Positions 12,945-24,074 of a DNA stretch of 64,000 nt are shown in pieces (position 1 is the first letter of the stretch; every line of letters begins with the position of its first letter). The notes beneath the pieces are model-generated. The model saw only the letters and a program-made list of their open reading frames with translations. It made no database searches and was not told the DNA's origin. The translations under genes were made by a program, and so were the position numbers. Location of the stretch: contig NC_092228.1 of the NCBI RefSeq assembly GCF_036320965.1, positions 19,506,469 through 19,570,468 of the forward strand. Reading direction: 5' to 3'. The DNA is from Panulirus ornatus (lineage: Eukaryota > Arthropoda > Malacostraca > Decapoda > Palinuridae).

Positions 12945-14002
12945 GCATGTGTGCGAGGTAGCACAAGGAAAAGACAGCAAAGGCCACATTCGTTCACACT
13001 CAGTCTCTAGCTGTCATGTATAATGCACCGAAACCACAGCTCCCTTTCCATATCCAGGCCCCACAAAACTTTCCATGGTTTACCCCAGACGCTTCACATG
13101 CCCTGGTTCAATCCATTGACAGCATGTCGACCCCAGTATACCACATTGTTCCAATTCACTCTATTCCTTGCATGCCTTTCACCCTCCTGCATGTTCCGGC
13201 CCCGATCGCTCAAAATCTTTTTCACTCCATCTTTCCACCTCCAATTTGGTATCCCACTTCTCCTCATTCCCTTCACCTTTGACACATATATCCACTTTGT
13301 CTATCTTTCCTCACTCATTCTCTCCATGTGACCCTCTTCTGCTCTTTCAACCACACTCTTTTCATTACCACACATCTCTCTTACCCTTTCATTACTTAAT
13401 CAAACCACCTCACACCACATAGTCCTCAAACATTTCATTTCCAACACATCCACCCTTCTCCACACAACCCTATCTATAGCCCATGCCTCACAACCATATA
13501 ACATTGCTGGAACCACTATTCCTTCAAGTATACCCATTTTTGCTCTCCGAGATAACGTTCTTGTCTTCCACACTTTTTCAACGCTCCTAGAACCTTCGGC
13601 CCCTCCTCCACCCTGTGACTCAATTCCGCTTCCATGGTTCCATCCGCTGCTAAATCCACTCCCAGATATCTAAAACACTTCACTTCCTCCAGTTTTTCTC
13701 CATTCAAACGTACCTCCCAATAAACTTGTCCCTCAACCCTACTGAACCTAATAACCTTACTCTTATTCACATTTACTCTTAGCTTTCTCCTTTCACACAC
13801 TTTACCATACTCAGTCACCAACTTCTGCAGTTTCTCACCCGAATCAGCCACCAGCCCTGTATCATCAGCAAACAACTGACTCACTTCCCAAGCCCTCTCA
13901 TCAACAACAGATAGCATACTTGTCCCTCTCTCCAAAACTCTTGCATTCACCTCCCTAATCACCCCATCCATAAACAAATTAAGCAACCATGGAGACATCA
14001 AG
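12945..14002 (-). mobile_element. RTE LINE copy with long 3' UTR
   Basis: The 3' end is on the left: part of the long UTR (12945-13110), then the C-terminal region (stop near 13125), RT motif FADDTGLVAD near 13880, and truncation at the codons for MSPWLLNLF (13990). Frameshifts and a deletion interrupt the C-terminal region around 13300-13600. It breaks the older RTE element on its left. Confidence 0.85.
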
Positions 14003-14500
14003 CTGTTTCCCGCATCAGCGAGGTAGCACAAGGAAACAAACAAAGAATGGCCCAATCACTCATATACACATACATATACATAAACGCCCATACACGCATA
14101 TATACATACATATACATATCAACATATACATTTTTTTTTTTTTTTTTGCTTTGTCGCAAGTATATATTCATACTTGCTGCTTTCATCCATTCCTGTCCCT
14201 ACCCCACCACACATGAAAAGCCGAAGATATATACGCATGTACATATTCGTACATGCTAGCCTTCATCCATTCCTGGCGCTATCCTGCCCCATAGGAAACA
14301 GCATCGCTATTCCCCGCTTCAGTGAGGTAGCACCAGGAAAACAGACAAAAAAGGCCACATTCATTCACACTCATTCTCCAGCTGTCATGTGTAATGTGCA
14401 CAACCACAGCTTCCAATCCACATTCTGGTCCCACAGACCTTTCCATGGTTTAATCTGGATGTTTCACATCCCCAAGTTCAGTCCAGTGACAGCACATCAA
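14003..14500 (-). mobile_element. Two RTE 3'-UTR fragments in series
   Basis: The first fragment (14003-14130) begins within the terminal hairpin (cccgcatcagcgaggtagca on the + strand) and continues into the tatacata-rich UTR. After T18 (14131-14148), the word gctttgtcgc starts a second, older UTR that runs to about 14500 and includes the ctttccatggtttaatctgg block. Neither retains coding sequence. Confidence 0.7.
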
Positions 14501-14510
14501 TACATACATA

Positions 14511-14557
14511 TCCCAGGGGATAGGGGAAAAAGAGTACTTCCCACCTATTCCCTGCAT

Positions 14558-14624
<67 letters not shown>
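14511..14624 (+). mobile_element. SINE-like head fragment followed by (GA)n
   Basis: Bases 14511-14560 match the 5' part of the two SINE-like elements at 47151 and 47443 (ggggatagggg, then acttcccac and attccctgc). The match is replaced by a pure (GA)n run at 14561-14624. Confidence 0.6.
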
Positions 14625-14626
<2 letters not shown>

Positions 14627-15130
14627 CACCACTACAAGCCCAATCTTTTCCTCAAAATCATTAGAATTATCAACATAATTTGCAAATACTTTAAAATTCA
14701 CCAGTATGATGTAAACAAATGAAACACCATTCATACAATTACAGCGGATCACATACCACAATTTCTCTGGTCTTTGTTGTTCGTCAATGCTCAGTTCTCC
14801 AGAATATTAAGTATGATGTGGTTTCTCCCGGAATATTATTTCTTCAATAGGACTGGGGCCAGGGAGACATCAGAGGGAACCCCTCTCTCCTTTACATTAC
14901 AAAAGCATGAAGTGTGATGGATATCTGAGAGGGTCTGCTCGATACACACCTTGATATCTAGATGAAATATAATGTTCCTCAGATTTACAGTTTTTGTTAT
15001 AAAAGATACAAAAATAAATTGGATGGGAAAAAAGATACGTGTCAAAAACAAATCATAGTTCTGTTTTCGCAAGGCAGAACTACAATCATTGTATATTTAC
15101 ATATATATATACCTATTAGAAATTGTTGAC
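14625..15130. other. Unassigned sequence
   Basis: This is A/T-rich sequence with no recognised repeat, exon or RNA gene. Confidence 0.35.
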
Positions 15131-15139
15131 AATGTACAG

Positions 15140-15810
15140 TAAAACAAAACTAGAATATATTTCTCATGCTTGGTTGTTGCTCATATGGAAGCACAAAGAA
15201 CTCACAGAAAAGGTCTAGAGGATGGCATTAATAAGTCCCTGAAATAAGGAAGCTGAGTTATAGTGGGAACTTGATGGCTATAAATTTGCACATCAAATCA
15301 GGGAAAACTCAAAAGGATGTGGATACCTTATCCCAGCCTTCAAGCTTCTGAACTGTTTTGATGGTGGCAATGATTTGAAGAGTAACTGAAAGATGCAGAA
15401 AGTGAACAACCAAAAGCTATCACAGGATAGTAAGTAAGAAATGTATTAGCAAAGATGTTAAGTATTTTATAATGTCTTAGTGGATGAATGGTTATGAGGT
15501 ACTTCTGTACTATCAGATTACAGGATAAATGGTTAAGAAATACTTTTCTTCATTGTCAGATCAATGGATATATGATTAAGTACTGTCCGAATACAAGATG
15601 AATAGTAAAAAGGTCTTCCATAAAGTCAGAGTAGCAGAAGAATAGAATGGCCTAAGTGATGAAACTGAGAATGCTGACAGCATACAAAAGTTTAAGAAGT
15701 TGTATGACAGTACAGAAAGTTTAAAAGATGTGGCCCAATGAGTGTACAGCTCCCTACCTGTAATGTACAAAGGTAATTACAAGCAGATAATTACATACAA
15801 ATGAATGGAT
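15140..15810 (+). mobile_element. CR1/Jockey-like LINE 3' end, degraded
   Basis: Broken frames give the C-terminal signature of this LINE group: NGLSDETENADSIQKFKKLY at about 15648-15710, followed by a tail with ggtaattacaagcagataat. Upstream words near 15160 (ctcatgcttggttgttgctc) fit the same family's RT thumb region. It lies just downstream of KDM8 and in the opposite orientation. Confidence 0.65.
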
Positions 15811-16319
15811 CTTTGGTGAGGCTATATCATCATCAATGGACAAAACCTAGCACAATCTTTTCAAGAAACTTCACAGTCCAAAGGAATTCCTACTAAATGT
15901 AGCACATCCTTGAACCTGCAGGAGCCCAATAAATTGGATTCTTGTGTTACAGTATTGAACAAATTTCATGAAGTAAATACCAGGATAAGATCAATTTTGG
16001 TGACTAGTAGTTATTTCTAAGAAAAACAGAATAGGCTTGACAATATATGACTGCATAACTATAGACAACTTGAAAATATAGTGCAAGAATCAGTTAAAAA
16101 AAGAGGGACTTAAAAATGAATAGTTCAATTAAGAAGACTGTGAAAATATGTAATGAAGCAAGATTCCACCAATAAACAATTCTGATTATCATGAAATTAC
16201 ACAAGAAAGAATCTTACTTTCTTCTCATGAACAATTTCAAGCTCCATAAGAGAATGAATTACATATTTCCATGAATAAAATCAACAGGCCTGTAAACAGT
16301 GAGTGAAAACATGAACTGT

Positions 16320-16510
16320 TCTGTACTTGGCCAACATCTGAGATAATGTATCATGCTTGACCAATATAGAAATCATGTAATATATTCAGGCAACATCTGA
16401 GGTCATGTACCACCACTCTTGGCCAACAAATGAGATCATGTACTACTACACTTGGCCAACATCTGAGGTCATGTATCATCACACATAGATAACACCTGAG
16501 GTCATACACC
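16320..16510. repeat. ~36-bp minisatellite abutting the KDM8 stop codon
   Basis: About five imperfect copies of a unit containing ttggccaacatctgaggtca and tgtaccaccac end within a few bases of the KDM8 stop codon (16513-16515). In gene orientation they lie in the presumed 3' UTR. Confidence 0.75.
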
Positions 16511-16512
16511 TC

Positions 16513-16767
16513 TCATTTCCACCAGAAAGAGACGGAAAAAGATGTGGAGAGTGACCTGACATAGTGCCAGCATCGCGGTGGGATGTAGAGGGCCTGGGCT
16601 GGTGCTAACACTAAGTCATGGTAACGTGCCTTCTTCATGAGTGGCCAGTCCTCGATGGTGCCCTCCACATCCACCTGTGAAGTGTTGCTCAGCAGAGGGT
16701 CTGGGTGGGGATACAGCAAATCACTCTGGTCCTCATGGTAAACACGGATATACTTGTATCCCATCAC
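16513..16767 (-). CDS. KDM8: KDM8 exon 3: C-terminal half of JmjC domain
   Basis: The acceptor ttatcacag precedes GTGATGGGA. The 84 residues start [10 protein letters not shown] and end [11 protein letters not shown]. The exon carries the 2OG-contact Lys, the NTSQVDVE segment and the third iron ligand in [11 protein letters not shown]. Confidence 0.93.
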   Translation of the reverse strand: MMGYKYIRVYHEDQSDLLYPHPDPLLSNTSQVDVEGTIEDWPLMKKARYHDLVLAPAQALYIPPRCWHYVRSLSTSFSVSFWWK

Positions 16768-18440
16768 CTGTGATAACAATATCAAATGTAGTTCAGCAGT
16801 TCAGTGGAGAGTAGATATGCAAAGCCAGTGCCTTTATTGGAAATACAGAAAATGGGATTATTGACAAGACTACTCTCACATACTAAAGTTACTGGATCAG
16901 TGCCACACAGCAAATTACAAAAGTGTGCGTGTGTGCATGTGTATAATTCCTAATTATGTTCATTATTTATCTGTTGTTGGGAGAGAGTTTTACACCTGTG
17001 TTGTCCCATCTCTAAACCCTGTACATGTATCATACCCATTTATCACCTGGCCCCAGGAGTGGATGAACATCTGCAATTAGTTGTGGGCTAAATGCTGTGT
17101 TTGTGTGTGTCTGTGAAAAGGTTTTCAAAGTTTCACAGTCACCAATATTCTTAAACATCATTTCTTCCATAATTACAGGGATAAATACATCACTATCTGA
17201 ATTTGTTGCCTCTCTCAGAGATATTTTCCATAACACAAGGAGCTAACCTGACCCAGACCTCCATCTGACCCCCTTGAACACAGTCTGGCATAACAACATT
17301 ACTAAAATTACACTCCCCATCATGGAAGCCCCCTACCCCCCAAGAGAAAAAAGAAAGAGAAAGGAAGAAAAGAGTGGATTATTACATCACAGCTCATCGT
17401 GGATATGAAAAACTCTCAGCTTTCAACGGTGTGCAGCCCCTAAATGTAGTGTAAGACTTGAAACCACCTTATAACCTTCCCTGAATCCTGATTTGAAGCA
17501 CATCTTAAAATCTTACTCCATAAAACCCATTGATTCTTAATCAGGTCATGCCATGGTCTCTGATACCCTAGACACCTCGCCTCCCTCTCCTGAACGCTCT
17601 CCTACACTCTGAGAAGACTATTTAATAAATAGCTTTCTGAAAGGCCAACTTACAATATTCACTCCCACAGATAAGACCTCAAAGAAGCATTCCTATGAAC
17701 AGTGCTTATTAACATTCCATCATCAGTGACCAAGTCTAATCCATTGACAGTGATACTCTCTTGACACACTTTGCTACCAGTGTTTTCATGGGATCAGATC
17801 AAACACAACATCCCAGATACATACACAGGGAAGCCGTACTTAAAACCCAGCAAAAAGTTGAAGGTGCCACACGAAAAAGAAAATGGAGAATCATTATGAA
17901 CTCTAATACCTTATATTAGCATTTCAAATACCTCTGCACTCGCTAAAGACAATAACAGTAGAATTTTACTCGTAGGAGCTTCAGTGGCAGCAAGAAATAC
18001 CAAGGAACTCAACACAGGTGTAAACAAACATTACATACAGATTTGGCAAAATTTTTAGGTAGGAAGACGTAAATCTGAGTGACAGTATTTGGTCAGAATC
18101 TGAGAAGAAATGTTGTGTAAACCAACACATCTCCTAAGACTGGCCACACCTGAACTAATGCAGTAACTCAGATTTAGGTCTATATTATGTCTGCACCATC
18201 AAACATCAAGCTCCATCTCCACAAAGTGCTTATCAGCTAACTGTGGAGCAGCCATGCATCACTCTGGCTCAGATATCTAGAACTACCCAGAGTCATTCAG
18301 CATCTCAACAAGGTAATACACTTGATTTTCAATGTACATCTAGAAAATGGGTGGGTCTCTCTTTCCCTATCACTAAACTAGACACAATACTTTTCTCTCC
18401 ATGAGAGAGAGAGAGTGTGCGTGCGTGCGTGCGTGCGTGC

Positions 18441-18471
<31 letters not shown>

Positions 18472-20378
18472 AGCTACAATACAAAACAAAAACCTCAACT
18501 TTATGGTGAGAGGCCCCATATGAAGTTTTAAGTATTACAGACCAGGAAATCACCTCCTTGATTTATGAATACAGCACACAAGACACCAAAAAAAAAGTAG
18601 CCACCTATTTGAGGAATTATTAGCTACCAACTAGAATGCTGACGGGAATGCCTGATGTCCCCTAAATCTTATCAAAACTAGCTACTCATTTCTGAGCACT
18701 GAAATCATATAATGACAGAAACTCTCATCTAATCTATATTAAGGGGCATACAGTAATCATACTCAACAGACTCAGATTCTGACAATCACATCTAAAACCA
18801 AATACTGACACCATCACTAGGGGCTGCCAGAACTTATCTCTTCTAGAAAGTAAGACCAAATATAGCTACTTCATCATACCAGCTGCATTAGATGGTACCA
18901 CAAGTCTCATGACCAAACATACTTCATTATACCAGGTACACCAGGGAGGGCCACATGTCTGACCAGGACTAGACATACTCCATTATACCAGGTAAACCAC
19001 AAAAGGTCACACGTCTCACCAACACCAAACACTTCATCACATCAGGTCCACCAGAAAGGGTCACAGGTCTCACCAAGACTAAACACTTCATTATACCAGG
19101 TACCCCAGAAAGGGTCACAGGCCTCTCCAAGATCAAACACTTCATCATACCAGGGACATCAGAATGGGTCACAGGTCTAACCAACACCAAACACTTCATC
19201 ATACCTGGTACACCACAAATGGTCACAGGTCTCATCAAGACCAAAAATACTTCATCATACCAGATATGACGAAAGGGCCAAGGGTCTCACTAAGATCAAA
19301 CACTTCATCATACCAGGCAATGGACAGAACCAGGGCAAGTGATGCATCTGAGGTAAACCATGGAAAGGTCTGTGTTCCTGGTTGTGGATGGGGAGCTGTG
19401 GTTTCATTGCATTACATTTGACAGCTCGAGTTTGGATGTGAGCAAAAGCAGCCATTCTTCATGTGTTCCTTGCAGGAAAAGGCGATCATGTAAAAAAAAA
19501 AAATATATGGACTGAACCACGGTATGTGCAATGTCAGGTAAACCATAGAAAGGTCTGTGGGGCCTGGATGTGGATAGGGAGCTGCAGTTTCGGTGCATTG
19601 CACATGACAGCTAAAGACTGAGTGTGAGTGGATGTGGCCTTTTATTGTCAGTTTCCTGACACTACCTCACTGGCACTGAGGGTGGTGATGCTGTTTCCTG
19701 AGGGGCAGGTCAGCGCCAGGAATGGATGAAGGCAAGTAAGTAAGAATATGTAAGTAAGTAAGCAAAAATGGGTATGTTTGAAGGAATAGTGGTTCCAACA
19801 ATGTTGTATGGTTGCGAGGTGTGGACTATGGATAGAGTTGTGCGCAGGAGGATGGATGTGCTGGAAATGAGATGTATGAGGACAATGTGTGTTGTGAGGT
19901 GGTTTGATCTAGTAAGTAACGTAAGGGTAAGAGAGATGTGTGGAAATAAAAAGAGCGTGGTTGAGAGAGCAGAAGAGGGTGTTTTGAAATGGTTTGGTCA
20001 CATGGAGAGAATGAGTGAGGAAAGATTGACCAAGAGGATATATGTGTCGGAGGTGGAGGGAACGAGGAGAAGAGGGAGACCAAATTGGAGGTGGAAAGAT
20101 GGAGTGAAAAAGATTTTGTGTGATCGGGGCCTGAACATGCAGGAGGGTGAAAGGAGGGCAAGGAATAGAGTGAATTGGAGCGATGTGGTATACCGGGGTT
20201 GACGTGCTGTCAGTGGATTGAATCAAGGCATGTGAAGCGTCTGGGGTAAACCATGGAAAGCTGTGTAGGTATGTATATTTGCGTGTGTGGAAGTATGTAT
20301 ATACATGTGTATGGGGGTGGGTTGGGCCATTTCTTTTGTCTGTTTCCTTGTGCTACCTTGCAAACGTGGGAGACAGCG

Positions 20379-20422
<44 letters not shown>

Positions 20423-22635
20423 TAAATGTATATGTACATAGATGTGTATATGAGTGGATGCGTCTTTCTTTGTCTGTTTCTTAGCCCTACATTGCTGATG
20501 TGGGAAAAAGCAATCAAGTATCATAAAAAAAAAAAATAATAATAATAATAATGATAATAATAATGAAAACTAATAAAAAAGATAACAATTATGAGGAAGA
20601 TATCTAACACACCAAAGGCAATGAAGCCATCTACCTGTTCTTCTTATCATTCTAACTTCTAATACCATCATGATAATCCAAATTCATCCCCTTAACCAAG
20701 CCTAAGTTTTACTACACCAAATTTGGCTGCCCAAGGATCATCACAGTCTATTTACATGTCTGACCTGAACTACCTCCCTTAAGGCCTACTGATTTCTGCC
20801 ATTATTATCAATGTTGTGGTTCCCTATTTCTTTTGATCTTCAAGTCATTTCTAAAGCTTTAGATTTCATCAGTTATTGCTCACATAAAAAATTTGGCTAA
20901 TACTTGAAACACCTAGTTTCATCTTGCTGAAGTTAACTAATAAGTACCTACAGCAGGTTCAACCATGAGAGAGACTGACCTGCACAAGTATGTTATGATC
21001 TGGGTCATGGTGGAGAGGACTGACAGTCCCTCGTGGTCCCAGCCAGGCATTAATGCGTGGAGGCTCCTCTCCCAGGTGGCAATAATCAGGCACTATGATG
21101 TCATTCCGCAACTGGGGCACCTGGTCCAGTAGCTGGTGCTGGGCCAGATAGCCAGTAGGGGTGTCTTTGCTAGGGTGCATCACATATTTGGTGAGATACT
21201 CATCAAGAGTTATAAGCGTCTGCGACCAAGTTAAATCAGTGTAACGGGCACCCACCTCTATTGGTACAGTACGCGCCCCAGCCACCTGGCGGAGATATGC
21301 AACGCTCCACAGCTTAAGGGCAGGCCAATGGTCCACAACACCAAGCAGCTTCACAGGCACACCACCACCCATATAGTGCAGCAGGAAACGGTCCAGGGGA
21401 GGGCAATGTAATGAGGGTAGTGGCTGTGTCACAGAGACTGTGTCACACTGGCTTATTGGGAGACTCTCGTCTCTTGTGTTATCTGAATTATTTACCACTG
21501 CCTGCCGAGCATAAGAATTCAGGCTGGCGGCTGCTGAGTGAAGAGGGTTGTTATCTAGAGGAGCACCCATGAGAAGGCCTCGGTCACATGCCCGCACTAC
21601 ATCTACCACCGCCTCTAGATGTGTGTGGCTGGGAGGTCCTGTGTGGCAGTCGAGATCAGCCTGTAGCCGCAGCAGCAGGAGGCCCACCAAAGCTATGCTA
21701 CCCCATGTGAAAACCCACCGCCATGTCATAGCAACATCTCGCCAGTGACCTGTCATGAGCATTAAATGCATATGATTCATCTTTCTCGATTCTGAAATAT
21801 TTCGTTGTATAATCCATTCATGATACAACATGCAAATAAAAAATACATCCTATAACTCATCTTGGACAGCTGTCTCCTAAAAATTACTCTTGTTTGACTC
21901 TGCACATCTATCCACTATGTATGTTTGTCTATGTTTTATATGGTAATACCTAGTTTTTCATTATACATATTAATAATCCAGCTAACCTAGATTTTAGCTC
22001 ACCTAATGTTTCATACTGAGCATAACAACAGACAAGGTCATACCTGTATTGAGCTTCTGCCAAGTATAATCCAGGAGAGCACTGGCTAGGATAACATCAT
22101 TACTAGTTGGTGGTAAGTGGTGAGTAAATGGCACAGAGGGCAATGACAGTGATGAGGGGGCCACAACCTGCAGAAGTGTTGCCAGTGTGTGGTTCACCCA
22201 GCTGCCTGCCACATTAGCTTCCACTTCAGGGGGCAGCTCCCTCTGCTGGCTGCCCACCTCCATCTTTACAGCATGAGGTAATATAACCACTCTAGTGCTT
22301 GCTGGCTCTTCAGGCAAAGCACTCTCTAGCTGAGAGATTGCAGGTCTCATGGTCTGACAGTTGGTGTCTGTGTCCACATCAGTATCAGCTAACCTGACCT
22401 TTGTCCTAACCTCTTCATAAATTTCTACACACTTTCCTTCATTTGCTTTTCTCTTTGTTCCTCTCTCTTGACTATCATCTTCCCAATCCTTCCTAGCACT
22501 CTCATCTTCTTTGGATGTACCTACATCCTGTGACTTGCTTCCTGCAGGAGGTGTGTGATGCAGGTCATGGGTGATTCTCGCTATGATGGTGAGCACTGCT
22601 TCCTGCACAGTGCATTGTAACCTTCCATCCTCCAT
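16513..22635 (-). CDS. KDM8: KDM8/JMJD5 JmjC-domain 2-oxoglutarate oxygenase
   Basis: Three coding exons, 22635-22044, 21749-20980 and 16767-16513, join in phase (G|GT, then 0) to 538 codons plus stop. The N-terminal third is hydrophilic and poorly conserved, then [18 protein letters not shown] matches the helical N-terminal region of the family. The JmjC domain follows. The Fe(II) facial triad is visible: His444 and Asp446 in LHHDP, and His522 in CWHYVRSL. Lys459 in GYKYIRVY is at the family's 2-oxoglutarate contact. The C-terminus is the typical FSVSFWW ending. KDM8 is a nuclear Fe(II)/2OG enzyme, reported as an arginyl C3-hydroxylase and debated as a demethylase or protease. The last intron (4.2 kb) carries LINE pieces and minisatellites. 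All catalytic residues are intact, so it should be functional. Confidence 0.93.
18401..18471. repeat. (GA)n/(GC GT)n/(GT)n compound microsatellite
   Basis: A gagaga run passes into gcgtgcgtgc and then a pure (gt)n run. It is intronic to KDM8. Confidence 0.9.
18880..19320. repeat. 54-bp minisatellite, ~8 copies
   Basis: The unit has the words accaggtacaccagaaaggg, tcacaggtctcaccaa and caaacacttcatcat, with period 54 throughout. As 54 is a multiple of three, it gives a repetitive open frame on the - strand ([11 protein letters not shown]), which I regard as spurious. It lies in intron 2 of KDM8. Confidence 0.85.
19335..19763 (+). mobile_element. Two old RTE long-3'-UTR fragments
   Basis: Both fragments begin with gaggtaaaccatggaaaggt-like words, 19350-19500 (ending in A-run) and 19535-19763. 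They contain the gggagctgtggtttc block of the long RTE 3' UTR and a worn copy of its internal hairpin module (tttcctgacactacctcact at 19651). Confidence 0.75.
19764..20419 (+). mobile_element. RTE LINE 3' fragment with A-tail
   Basis: The copy is 5'-truncated at the codons for [11 protein letters not shown]. The open frame 19768-20202 (144 codons) ends normally after VVYRG. The short UTR, hairpin variant (gctaccttgcaaacgtggga at 20353) and a 37-nt A-run follow. It is inserted in intron 2 of KDM8. Confidence 0.9.
20420..20555 (+). mobile_element. Old RTE 3' tail ending in (AAT)n
   Basis: This is a weathered UTR end (tttctttgtctgtttcttag, then ccctacattgctgatgtggg) followed by A12 and (aat)n. 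It is a separate, older tail than the one before it. Confidence 0.7.
20980..21749 (-). CDS. KDM8: KDM8 exon 2: helical linker and first half of JmjC
   Basis: The acceptor tcatgacag|GT and donor GTGCAG|gtcagt give 770 nt with phases fitting exons 1 and 3. It encodes [49 protein letters not shown], and [20 protein letters not shown] with the HxD iron ligands. The upstream ATG codons in this frame lie in intron 1 and are not starts. Confidence 0.93.
22044..22635 (-). CDS. KDM8: KDM8 exon 1: start codon and N-terminal region
   Basis: ATG at 22635-22633 opens a frame beginning [17 protein letters not shown]. The 3' part ([16 protein letters not shown]) is the conserved N-terminal helix, and the donor is ACAG|gtatga. 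About 150 residues between these are acidic/basic and low in conservation, making the protein longer than the roughly 416-residue human enzyme. No in-frame ATG upstream was noted. Confidence 0.88.
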
Positions 22636-22639
22636 ACCA

Positions 22640-24070
22640 ACAATACAGCAGCTCAGCTTAGTTCCCTTGCTTCAGTATTTATTGTTGATTTAAACTCAAA
22701 CAGCAGCAAAACTGATAAATGATAATCCAAACTCTTTGGCATCATCTCAGTTGTCACTGAAAGCAAAGGCTAACGGTGAAGTGAGGGTGTCTGCTGGAAC
22801 TATTCCTAGGCCTTGGCTGTGCCAACATAAGTCACCAGATTGTTCCAGAATACCATTAGTATCATTTCAACTGGTTATGCACTTCTCAGCCAACTGTCCT
22901 GTGTCAATATACCAGTAGCACTGCCACCTGTGGATACAGATTCTGTCAATAAATCATGTACTTAACAAATTGCTATGAACACATATCCCATACAAAATAT
23001 CATAAAAGAAGTGAAAAACTTAAAATCTGGAGGAAAAGAGACAAAATATGACATACACCAGGGTACACTCTGGCATAAGAAAAGTAAACAGTATGAAATA
23101 AAAAGGGAATTCACGCTATAAAGATGTCCATGAAATCCTATTTTCTTCATTACACTGCCATATCATGACTAATCAGCAGAGTCCAACACTAATGGATATG
23201 ATTATACATGCATATATGACCCAGGTAAGAAATATCAACTTGACAAAACTACAACCATCAATATATATCTACTACATAATAAGGCATAAACGTAGGCTTT
23301 CACATTACAAGTAAAAGAATAAGGCCACAAAGACATCTAACACAGATGAGCTACAGTAATAAGAACCATGCACAACATAAGGAGTAATAATAAAATCACT
23401 AACATTTCCCTTTACATAAAGAATGCCATATAAAATTCAGAAAGGAAGAACAAATTGTATGGCAACATTTCTATTCTTACCATTGTCCAATCAGCCACAT
23501 ACTTGTTAACCTAAAACTGGTTTCTCATAGCTTACATCACTTCATCAGATCAAGTGAACACTATTACCTATAATGTAAACATTACACCACATACATGTAG
23601 AATATGTGCCAAATCATTCAGACTAGAATTGGTATAAAATTGAGCCCTACACCTTGGTATCTCTTTTCTGACTACACAATTTTGTCAAAATCTTTCATGT
23701 AGTCACCTTCATCAAGCTAGTGTGCAAAACAGGCCATGATGTCAACCCTCACTTTACCCTAGTTTAAAAGTCAAACTGCTTGTTTAATCCTCAGTAATTG
23801 ACAAATTCTTTGTTTACTACTGCACTTGTCTCCTATAGCCTTCAGTAATGTCTCTCCTATGCTATAATGACTTCATAGCTATACTCTTTTTCTAATCCCA
23901 CATATTCCAGATCCACAAATTCTTCATACATTTCTTGACCAACAGCTTCACAGCAACAACATTATCAACTCACATTTGTATCTTTTCTTCGTATGAAAAT
24001 GCATAATATTAATAAGTTCTTTCTTTTGTATATTCCTCCTTGAAATAGAGATGTATATTTCTCAGATAAA
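22640..24070. other. Upstream region of KDM8, unassigned
   Basis: It presumably includes the KDM8 promoter and 5' UTR. I see no CpG-rich block, TATA element or repeat that I would defend. Confidence 0.35.
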
Positions 24071-24074
24071 TCCA

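Larger units (their letters stand above)
16768..20979 (-). other. KDM8 intron 2 with inserted repeats
   Basis: Besides the repeats listed separately, it contains a short CR1-like 3' tail word at about 16960-17035 (gagagttttacacctgtg). The rest (17040-18400 and 20530-20940) shows nothing I can assign. Confidence 0.6.

Noticed and set aside
18969..19244. - strand frame with repeated [11 protein letters not shown]
   Set aside because: It is a 54-bp minisatellite whose period is a multiple of three. It lies in an intron of KDM8 and has no start or splice context.
21750..21831. ATG at 21831 as the start of the JmjC protein
   Set aside because: It precedes the exon 2 acceptor (tcatgacag) and the sequence to it is not conserved. 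Exon 1 at 22635-22044 supplies the start in phase.
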